Shown one piece after another: positions 50,599 to 57,566 of a DNA stretch of 57,566 bases. The notes beneath the pieces are model-generated. The model saw nothing but the letters and a program-made list of their open reading frames with translations, was not told where the DNA came from and searched no databases. The DNA is from Pseudarthrobacter oxydans (GTDB lineage: Bacteria > Actinomycetota > Actinomycetes > Actinomycetales > Micrococcaceae), in assembly GCF_013314975.1 (NCBI RefSeq), contig NZ_JABTYH010000032.1:1-57566 (forward strand), given 5' to 3'. The stretch's first letter is position 1, and each line of letters begins with the position of its first letter. A program made the translations under genes and the position numbers.

Positions 50599-51912
50599 TT
50601 ACCGATACCCGTCCACAATTGCAGCAGCAATCTCCTTGTAGGCGCGGCGAGTCTCAGGCTTTAGTACATCGAGTGTCACTAGGTCGCCGTCGGCCACACC
50701 GCGGTCGTGCGGGACAGCGATAAGCTCTCGGCAGATGCCGGCCAGGTGCTCCTCAATAGCGTCCTTGTCAACGCGCGAAGAAACCTCGTCTTTGTCCGTG
50801 ATCACCACAATTGCGTTTCGGGCCAGATCCTCGTATCCATGGCTGGCGAGCCACTGCAGGGTGCTGCGGGCACGCTTGGCTCCGCTGACTGCGTAGCCAG
50901 CGGCGATGACTAGGTTGTCCGCTGACTGCAGGATCCCGCTCATGGCGTTGTGGGTGACGCCGGTGCCGCAGTCGGTGAGCGCTACCGAGTAATAAGCGGA
51001 GATAAGCTTGCGGATCCGCAGATATTCCTCCGCGGTCAGCGAGTCGGAAACTTCCGGATCCTGCTCACCCGCGATGAGGTGCAACCGGCCAGCGTGGTGC
51101 ATGTAGCGGGCCAGAGCGGTGAGGGAGTCAATCGACTCAATGTTCCGGAGCAAGTCCGTGATCGTGCGCGGACTGGACTGCTGGTAGATGCCCTCCCCTA
51201 GGGCGCGTTCCACCAGGTCTCCGGAGTCGGGGTTAGCGTCGATGGCGCAGGGCGCATCGCCGCGGTACTCGGCCAGCGTCAGGCCTACGCCCACGGTCGT
51301 GGACGTCTTTCCGATACCGCCTTTGAGGCTCAGAACAGCGGTGTTGTAACTCCCCTGCAGCTGCCGAGAGATGCGGCGGCCCAGCTCTTCCTCCTGGCGC
51401 TGCTTCGGGCCTGGGCCGAGGTTCCAGACGCCGCCTGTCACCTTGTATACCGCACCCCGGATGCCGCCTCTCGGCCGAGGTTTCTGTTCCTTCACAAACA
51501 GTCCAGGTGAACTAACGAAGTCCGGCATAGGATTTTCAGCGATGGTATCTGCAACTGTGGGCCGGGCCCGGCGGAAAGCCGGCATCTCAATACCAGTCGC
51601 ACCCGTGACGGCGTTGATGGTGTCCGCGCCCGCCTGCTGCGCCGATGCCGGGAGCCGGGTGGGTGCGGGCACTTGAGTCACCGGACTTGCTGCGTCGGCA
51701 GCCGCAGCAGCCTCCGCCCAAGATGTCCGTCGCGTCAGGGACGCGCCTGGTTCAGATTGGCCGGAGGAGCTGGGCGTAACTACTGGCATGGTTCCTGTCC
51801 GGGCATCCGTCAGCTCATCGTTACCGCGACGAAGGTCACGGCGTCGGCGCCGCTGCGGCTGCCCTGCATCCTCTGCGTGGGCGCGTGCGTTCTGATCCGC
51901 CGGATCGGGCAT
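50599..51912 (-). CDS. MinD/ParA-like ATPase, EspI-like
   Basis: 437 residues. The first ~170 are disordered, rich in Ala/Arg/Pro; the rest is a MinD/ParA-type ATPase with a deviant Walker A (SLKGGIGKTSTTVG) and AIDANPDSGDLVERAL as switch region. This layout is like EspI and related ATPases next to type VII secretion systems, but no other type VII component is in the window. GGGGG precedes ATG 51912. It may position a surface or secretion complex; the partner is unknown. Confidence 0.75.
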   Translation of the reverse strand: MPDPADQNARAHAEDAGQPQRRRRRDLRRGNDELTDARTGTMPVVTPSSSGQSEPGASLTRRTSWAEAAAAADAASPVTQVPAPTRLPASAQQAGADTINAVTGATGIEMPAFRRARPTVADTIAENPMPDFVSSPGLFVKEQKPRPRGGIRGAVYKVTGGVWNLGPGPKQRQEEELGRRISRQLQGSYNTAVLSLKGGIGKTSTTVGVGLTLAEYRGDAPCAIDANPDSGDLVERALGEGIYQQSSPRTITDLLRNIESIDSLTALARYMHHAGRLHLIAGEQDPEVSDSLTAEEYLRIRKLISAYYSVALTDCGTGVTHNAMSGILQSADNLVIAAGYAVSGAKRARSTLQWLASHGYEDLARNAIVVITDKDEVSSRVDKDAIEEHLAGICRELIAVPHDRGVADGDLVTLDVLKPETRRAYKEIAAAIVDGYR

Positions 51913-52027
51913 GTCTGTCCCCCAAAACGTTCGGCAAACTTTTTTTGCAGCACTGGTTCAAACAGCAAGTCTAGGGCGTCTCGCCGTACAGTCGGATCAG
52001 ACGCGAGTCAACGCTGCTGTTGAATTT

Positions 52028-54163
52028 CTACCCTGAAATGCCAGATTGCCTGAAAGCTTGAGCTAGAACAGGCCCCAGTTCTTCACTAAACGCTCCAGTA
52101 AGGTGACCAGCATCAGCGAAGATAGCCCTGTTTCCAGCGAAGGCAGGGCAAACGTCTTGGAAGCAGAACCACGGCTTGGTATCAATGAAGACTGCGTCGT
52201 GGTCAGCTGCTGCGGCTGACTCCGCCGCTTTCAGCGTCTCCCAGTCAGCTGGTACTGGCGCCGAGCAATCTGAGGGTTTCGACAACGGCGTAAAGCATTC
52301 CTGCAAGTTTTTTGCTCCCGGGGGCGTCATCAGAGAAACAACCTTCGATGACTCGGGCAACGAGCCCAAAGCGCTGGAGTAGGCCGCGGTCCACTCGGCC
52401 TGGGCGGCCGGTCCGCTGGCCTTGCTCACGAGGCGCCTTATCGAGAGGGCGGAGTCAGAAATGATAACTAGGTCCGGGCTCAATTCGTTGACCCTCTCTG
52501 CAGCCCATTCCTTATGCGCAGTGCAGGCGGCGTATGGAGTGGTGCTGCTCATATTGGCAAAAACTTCGGTTCGCGCAAACGGGCAGCCCTGTTTCGTGAT
52601 CGCCTGAACTCGATACCCGTTTGGCTCTAGCGCTCCTATAACTGCTGGCAGCCAGCTCGTGGCTATCGAATCCCCAAGGACAACGGCAGTCTTTTGTGAG
52701 TCGAGCACCCCGTAAACGCAGCTATCGATGTTCCCGGGGGTGACATCAAGACACCCGTTCTCCGTCCATTGGGGGACCCGCTGGTCCGCCATATTCGCTA
52801 TCGCAGGTTCAAAATCAGGCCAATCCGTTGCAGCAAGAGCGGCCTGTATACGCACTGCGAGTTGTCCTGTTGGAGTCGTATCTTCCGCGCTTGTGTCCGC
52901 TAGCGGTGCCGGAGCGGCTGTTACGGCCGAGGTCGATGGGTTGCTGACAACCGCGGCTGAAGTCGTAGCTAGCGTGAGAACCGCAAGGAAGCTTAGAGCA
53001 GTCATTTTGTACTTCTGGTTTATCGGCTGCCTGTTCTGCATTCGCCTGCCCCCGCCGGTCAGCCACTCAGACTTCCTGACGGGATCTTCGATCAAGTGGT
53101 ATGCGTAAGCCGAAACGGTAAATATGACCACGCTGACGATCGCATAGAACGCGACTCCCCGGTCTAAAGCAAGTGATTCAGCGAAGATGATGACCGGGAA
53201 ATGCCATAAGTACAGCGAGTAGGAGATGTCTCCGAGGTAGCGGCTGACTGAGTTGGTAAATGGTTGGAGCCCAGGATGCTCGGACGTTCCGGTCCCGGCG
53301 AATATAAAGAGTGCGGCGGACAGAACTGGCAGCAGACCTGTGGGCGCGGGGAAGACTGAGCTGCTCGTAATCAGGAACAGCGAGGCAATCATGCCTGCCG
53401 TCCCCGCCCAAGCCAGGAAGGGCCGCGCAGCGAATGGTATCCGGCTTGCCCAGGGGGCCAGGAACGCAAGTAGCGCCCCGACCCCCAGTTCCCATGCGCG
53501 GGAAACTGTTGAGAAGTAGGCCAGCGTGGGCGAGCTGGTGGATTCGTGCATGGCCCAGGCAAACGATGCGACACATATTATGGCAATGCCCAACGCACCC
53601 AGGGTCCGGGCGCTGCCCTGCCGCCCTGTCTTGACGGCCAACATCAAGGTTCCGAGCAGTACCCACGGCCAGACGAAGTAAAACTGCTCTTCCACTGCAA
53701 GAGACCAGAAGTGCTGCAATGGCGACACTGGCCCAGCGGACTGGAAGTAGTCCGTTCCGGCTGCCGCAAAGTTCCAGTTCGCTGAAAAGAACAGTGCAGA
53801 GATTGCGTCTGTAGTCGTGGACAGGAAGCGCCCTTGGCCGAAGAAGAGGGATGCGGCCGCGACGGTAACCAGGAGGGTCAGCGTGGACGCGGGGAGGATG
53901 CGCTTGATGCGTCGGCGGTAGAAGCCGGCAAATGAAATGTGCCCGGTCTTGCCGTGCTCACGCAGAAGGCTTGCGGTGATGACGAAGCCGGAGATCACGA
54001 AGAAGATGTCCACGCCTACGAACCCGCCAGACGGCCAGCCCAGCATGTGGTCGAGAATCACCACAACGACGGCGAAAGCGCGGAGACCCTGAATGTCAGG
54101 CCGGAGCGATCCCTTACTTCCGGACTTTTTGAGCGCACGCTTGCGCAGGGCGGTGAGCACCAT
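52028..54163 (-). CDS. Acyltransferase-3/SGNH O-acetyltransferase (OafA type)
   Basis: 711 residues. The N-terminal acyltransferase-3 domain (about 20-380) has RPDIQGLRAFAVVVVILDH, FVGVDIFFVISGFVIT and FYRRRIKRILPA, with about ten helices plus one leading to an extracellular SGNH domain. The latter shows the GDS motif (VVLGDSIATSW) and the C-terminal DAGHLTGAF with D-x-x-H. Such proteins O-acetylate cell-surface polysaccharide or peptidoglycan. GGGGGA precedes ATG 54163. It belongs with the O-antigen-ligase-like gene upstream. Confidence 0.9.
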   Translation of the reverse strand: MVLTALRKRALKKSGSKGSLRPDIQGLRAFAVVVVILDHMLGWPSGGFVGVDIFFVISGFVITASLLREHGKTGHISFAGFYRRRIKRILPASTLTLLVTVAAASLFFGQGRFLSTTTDAISALFFSANWNFAAAGTDYFQSAGPVSPLQHFWSLAVEEQFYFVWPWVLLGTLMLAVKTGRQGSARTLGALGIAIICVASFAWAMHESTSSPTLAYFSTVSRAWELGVGALLAFLAPWASRIPFAARPFLAWAGTAGMIASLFLITSSSVFPAPTGLLPVLSAALFIFAGTGTSEHPGLQPFTNSVSRYLGDISYSLYLWHFPVIIFAESLALDRGVAFYAIVSVVIFTVSAYAYHLIEDPVRKSEWLTGGGRRMQNRQPINQKYKMTALSFLAVLTLATTSAAVVSNPSTSAVTAAPAPLADTSAEDTTPTGQLAVRIQAALAATDWPDFEPAIANMADQRVPQWTENGCLDVTPGNIDSCVYGVLDSQKTAVVLGDSIATSWLPAVIGALEPNGYRVQAITKQGCPFARTEVFANMSSTTPYAACTAHKEWAAERVNELSPDLVIISDSALSIRRLVSKASGPAAQAEWTAAYSSALGSLPESSKVVSLMTPPGAKNLQECFTPLSKPSDCSAPVPADWETLKAAESAAAADHDAVFIDTKPWFCFQDVCPAFAGNRAIFADAGHLTGAFSEELGPVLAQAFRQSGISG

Positions 54164-54196
54164 AATTCCCCCATTTAGAGACCGAGACTAGCCTTA

Positions 54197-54225
54197 TCCT
54201 ATCGGCCCCTGCAGGGCCAATAGGA
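54197..54225. terminator. Palindrome upstream of the acyltransferase gene
   Basis: TCCTAT-C-GGCCC, loop CTGCA, then GGGCC-A-ATAGGA. Eleven paired bases with one mismatch, between the ligase-like gene and the acyltransferase gene. It may be a terminator or an operator. Confidence 0.5.
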
Positions 54226-54406
54226 ACGGTTATGTTTCCGGCCGGGACTAGCGAGTCAGAGTGAGGATCTTTCACCAGTGTTGCGAGCACTTCGTGGCGA
54301 AATGAGTCGTCCCCGGACGCTGGATCGCCATGCACGCGAACAACTTCGGTCTGCCCAATGCGATGACTTCCTTCGCGTCGCTCGGACGGGGCCCGATACG
54401 GTAGAT

Positions 54407-55618
54407 CTACATGCGCCTTCCATAGGTGGTGGCGCGGAGACGGCGCTCCCCGCCCAGAAGACGATGCCGGGAATCGCCGACTGGCTGACTAAGCAGCCCC
54501 CACGCTCCCAGGAGAAGAAGCCAGAAATAGCCCTGCTGGAGTGCGGCGGAAGTCATCGAGAAACCGATGAGGACAGCCAGTACTCCAACAGTGGCCGCGT
54601 CTCGGCGGCGAACCACGGCAAGGACGATTACAGACGCAATGGCGGCGACGATTAGCATCGCAGCAAGGCCTAGGCCTAGCCCGCCTTGGAACCACGTTCG
54701 TAGCAGCAGGTTGTGTGTGAGAGTGATGTGATCGTAAGTAGCGCCCGAGGCGGAGTCCAAGCCGCGCCCGAAGATTGGGTCTGCTCGGATACCCTCCCAT
54801 GCGTAGGCGTAGGTGTTCTGACGGATGTCCAAGGTGCTCTTGTCACTGGTCTGCCCAGTCACCTGGGCGAATCGTCTCGCTGGGCTCCGGATTAGTCCAG
54901 CCCTATCGAGCTGGTCCATGAGCCAAAGTGCGGCGGTGGCGACAATGGCCAAGAGGAGTGGAACGCGGAGAGAAATCCGGGCCGCCAGCATGAAAAGGAT
55001 TACACCCACTCCGCAGGCGATGAGCGCGCTGACACTGCCGGAAGCAAAAAGTGCCCCGATGTTAAGGACAAGGCCCGTCAGTAGCGGCAAGTTCCGCCTT
55101 TCGGTCTTGAACAATAGATAGAGGAAGATCACGACCGCTACGCCGGCAAGTAGACCGAGTATATTCGGGTGGCTGGCTAGTCCGGACGCTCTACCGTTGA
55201 CCGCCTTGAAGCCCAGGGTGGTCACCCCTGCCGCCTGTGCGAGGCCCGCCGTCGCCGAAACGGACTGACCTATTAGAAAAGCACCCACGGCTTTTCCTGA
55301 CAGCCCGTCAACTTCAGCCAGCCACCGCGCTACGAACGGGGCAACCGCTATGAAGATCAGGACCTGCACCCCGATAATCAGGTGCCCTCGCATGGAGTCA
55401 GCGGCCCCCGACGAGGTGACCACTCCTATGACTGCAAGATAAGCCGCCAAGATCCACAGAATGTAGCCCACAGGTTTGCGTCCCCGTCCAGCAGCCGCGC
55501 AGCCGAGGATCATCGCGAAGACAAGACTGGTCCAAGCCGCGGATGCCCATGCAGGCATCGCCTCTGAAAAGGGCAGCAGGAAAAAGATCACTACGACCAA
55601 AGCGTGCAGCAGTTTCAC
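54407..55618 (-). CDS. O-antigen ligase/polymerase-like membrane protein
   Basis: 403 residues with about ten to twelve hydrophobic helices. The C-terminal half carries the ligase-type loop (TYAYAWEGIRADPIFGRGLD, then ITLTHNLLLRTWFQGGL) characteristic of the WaaL/Wzy O-antigen ligase family. In Gram-positive bacteria such proteins polymerise or attach surface glycans. The GTG 55618 start has a weak ribosome-binding site. It is followed on the same strand by an O-acetyltransferase gene. Confidence 0.8.
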   Translation of the reverse strand: MKLLHALVVVIFFLLPFSEAMPAWASAAWTSLVFAMILGCAAAGRGRKPVGYILWILAAYLAVIGVVTSSGAADSMRGHLIIGVQVLIFIAVAPFVARWLAEVDGLSGKAVGAFLIGQSVSATAGLAQAAGVTTLGFKAVNGRASGLASHPNILGLLAGVAVVIFLYLLFKTERRNLPLLTGLVLNIGALFASGSVSALIACGVGVILFMLAARISLRVPLLLAIVATAALWLMDQLDRAGLIRSPARRFAQVTGQTSDKSTLDIRQNTYAYAWEGIRADPIFGRGLDSASGATYDHITLTHNLLLRTWFQGGLGLGLAAMLIVAAIASVIVLAVVRRRDAATVGVLAVLIGFSMTSAALQQGYFWLLLLGAWGLLSQPVGDSRHRLLGGERRLRATTYGRRM

Positions 55619-55773
55619 CGTGCGAGGGCGCCGTTCTCTAGAAGATGCACGCGGCGCTCATCTAGCACCACGTATTCAGACGAAGCCCACTCTATGCGCA
55701 GCATACCTCTCAGTATGGCGGAGCAGATGGAGCCGGTTGCAAGAAGTGATTTCCCCATGCGCCAATGATAATC

Positions 55774-55792
55774 GGCGGCTGAAGTCGCCGCC
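55774..55792. terminator. Hairpin after the broken acyltransferase
   Basis: GGCGGC, 7-base loop, GCCGCC lies just downstream of the stop at 55803 on the minus strand. A weak terminator candidate. Confidence 0.4.
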
Positions 55793-55802
55793 TCCGCGAC
55801 AT

Positions 55803-56794
55803 CTATCGGGAAGGGAAAACGAACAATACATCGATAAATCGCAATCTCCGCAACCTCACAAAGAGTACACCTAAAGCCACAGCCGTTATCGGTAAAATAA
55901 TGCTGTGCACCAGTGAATTATCAAGACCGATTCGAGCAAGGACGTTGAAGATCACCATCAGGAAGACGTAATGGGTCGTGTAGAAGACTATGGACTGGCG
56001 ACCAGCTAGTCCGATTATGGCACCTGGCTTAGTCGTGGAAAGTGCCTTGGCAAGTAGTAGGAGGACGAAGACTGCAGCAGCTACACAGGGAGCCCACCAA
56101 ACGTGATGACGAACCTCAATTCCCAATGCAGACGCTAACGATGCTCCAACTGCCAATGCGGCAGATGCCCAGATGAAGGCTGGCATGGATACCACGTGTT
56201 CGAGGGTTTGCCAATTTCGCATTACGAAATCTCCTAAGAAGAAGAATGCGAGCAGGTAAAGCATCTGACTCCAATTGCCGTCCTGTATAAAGAAGGCACC
56301 GACTAATGCGACAGGAATCGCCCACTGGCGAACTCTTGGCGGGGCAATTAGCGCAACAATATAGAAAATCAAAAGGTAAGCGAGATACCAGGGATAACTC
56401 GGAGGGTCGTAAAAGATCCGGCTAGAATCTCCCAAGGCGGTGGCCTTACCCGTTAGCCCGGCGGTTGCCGCTAAAAGGCTCAGCAAGACAGTCGACCAAG
56501 GAGGTAGGGCCACCCAATCACAAACAGCTTCCCTCGAAGGTAGGCCCCTACTGGCTTCCTAAGGGAACGTGGTAACAACATGCCAGACATAAGCATGAGA
56601 GTTGGCATCCGGAAAGGCGCCACCGCATCGTTGAATATGGCGAATATAGGCTCGTACCCAGGCAGATTCCCGCTAATCTGACTCTCAGTGTGAAAGAGGA
56701 TCACCAGCAGTACGGCCGCTCCCCTCATCACGTCCATCCACTGCATTCGCTTCTTTGCGCTGATTTGCGTGGGAGCACTGAGTGTGCTGGCCAT
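55803..56794 (-). pseudogene. Acyltransferase-3 gene with a frameshift
   Basis: Two adjoining frames encode one acyltransferase-3 protein. The first (start ATG 56794 with GGGGG upstream) begins the domain with RMQWMDVMRGAAVLLVILFH and runs to FVIGWPYLL; the second continues WSTVLLSLLAA to the C-terminal helices and IDVLFVFPSR. One base is missing around 56497-56506, giving an early TGA. Restoring it yields about 330 residues. It is either a true pseudogene or a sequencing error. Lower GC than the genome average suggests acquisition. Confidence 0.75.
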
Positions 56795-56939
56795 GGTTCC
56801 CCCAATATTCTTTGACCTGAGACTCGGCATATCTTACATTGCATCGTCGGGGCGATGAGACCTGCCAAGTTCGCACTCGATGAATTCTACCTATTGCTCG
56901 GTCTCGATAAGCGTTAGTAACCCATCCCAGTTAGGCGTG

Positions 56940-57566
56940 GTTGGTCTATTTGATCCAGAGGTGCCGGTGGCCGCCCGTCGCGACTATGTACCGAGGTTGC
57001 AATTGGTAAGTTGCGGAAATCAAGGCGATTTTGCGGATGGCTTTAATGAGGTCATTGGTCGCTTCGGCGGCAGTATCCTTAGCGGCGCCGTTCGTGTTGA
57101 AGCAGGCCAGGATCGCTGCCTCCCCCCTGTTTGAGTGTCGAGCCGAGGCGCGCGACTGCGGGGATCGGGCAGGTTAGGAGTAACGCAGAGCCTTCTTTCG
57201 TGGGTTCCCTGCCGCACTCTGGCCGGCCGCGGTAGATGTCACGAAGCCCTGGCAGCACGGGCAGTTGAGGGCGATTCCGTGGTCGGGGTGCCTCAGGGCG
57301 CGTTGGGGATCGAGCCGGGTGGATTATTTGTCGGTGAGATGTTTCGGATCAAACTGCGGGCTCAAACAGAATCCAGTAAATTGCATCTCCTTTGCAGCTA
57401 TATTGCACCGAGAGTGTCACGCTGGACCCGGCTGCGGACCTCGTCGGCCATGCCTGAGCCGCGTGTCACAACTTGGAGGGAGTCCAGAACGATGATGACT
57501 TCGGGCAGCTCGTGGCTGATCGCATTGACGAAGCCGTGTAAGGGAACCAGCGCCGAGGTCTTAAAG
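56940..57566 (-). pseudogene. Decayed ISL3-family transposase, truncated at the window edge
   Basis: On the minus strand, 57565-57398 encodes PLHGFVNAISHELPEVIIVL, then DSLQVV and ADEVRSRVQRDTLG before a TAG: the DDE region of ISL3 transposases (family pattern VLDAFHVVKLG). Further fragments in other frames follow: TCPIPAVARLGSTLKQ (about 57180-57130) and CFNTNGAAKDTAAEATNDLI through YQLQPRYIVATGG (about 57100-56960), matching the ISL3 C-terminus in order. Several frameshifts and a missing stretch show it is inactive. The rest of the element lies to the right. Confidence 0.75.

Noticed and set aside
51673..52023. 116-codon plus-strand frame
   Set aside because: It mostly overlaps the low-complexity N-terminus of the MinD-like gene in antisense and has no ribosome-binding site or recognisable domain.
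54114..54335. 73-codon minus-strand frame upstream of the acyltransferase
   Set aside because: It runs through the palindrome at 54197 and into the acyltransferase gene, with no protein-like features.

Overview
The DNA is high-GC with strong G/C preference at third codon positions. The gene content (inulin fructotransferase operon, several ANTAR regulators, branched-chain 2-oxoacid dehydrogenase, GH26 mannanase) points to a soil actinobacterium of the Micrococcaceae, most likely Arthrobacter or Pseudarthrobacter. No rRNA, tRNA or CRISPR array was seen. The last 3.5 kb is visibly less GC-rich and carries broken genes and an ISL3-type transposase remnant, as expected of an accessory surface-polysaccharide region.

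Layout. 1-5 kb: the 3' part of a GH26 mannanase, a GAF-ANTAR regulator, a secreted subtilase, and a small membrane protein coupled to an Asp-box lipoprotein. 5-12 kb: a GGDEF-EAL protein, a lipid kinase with an N-terminal CxxC region, an alpha/beta hydrolase, a TetR regulator and an acyltransferase. 12-22 kb: a PAS-ANTAR and a GAF-ANTAR regulator, each next to a paralogous 44-45 aa membrane protein. Between them lie two unusual zinc metalloproteases fused to tryptophan-rich beta-propeller repeats (one with a cysteine switch). Both transcription units are preceded by the same 22-bp sequence. A second lipid kinase and a lipoprotein phosphoesterase follow.

22-33 kb: an eight-gene minus-strand operon for fructan use: solute-binding protein, two permeases, LacI, GH32, PfkB kinase, inulin fructotransferase, second LacI. 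It has a clear promoter with a 17-bp palindromic operator. A ParDE toxin-antitoxin pair follows, then the E2, E1-beta and E1-alpha genes of a branched-chain 2-oxoacid dehydrogenase. A motif upstream of that operon is repeated in front of an Lrp/AsnC gene 11.5 kb away. An orphan response regulator and GalU come next.

40-48 kb: a reduced Pel-like exopolysaccharide locus: PelG-type transporter, PelF-type glycosyltransferase, a putative TIM-barrel glycoside hydrolase, and GalE, which appears to start at an ATT codon. Opposite it is a secreted DUF4832-type protein. A 63-bp hairpin followed by T residues lies in the leader. 48-50 kb: an Hpt-like protein that lacks the phospho-histidine, a small gene with a decayed tandem copy, and Lrp. 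50-57.6 kb: a MinD/EspI-like ATPase, an acyltransferase-SGNH protein, an O-antigen-ligase-like protein, a frameshifted acyltransferase and the transposase remnant.

A family of 26-27 bp palindromes with the core ACGACGGCGG/CCGCCGTCGT is scattered through the intergenic regions, mostly at gene ends.
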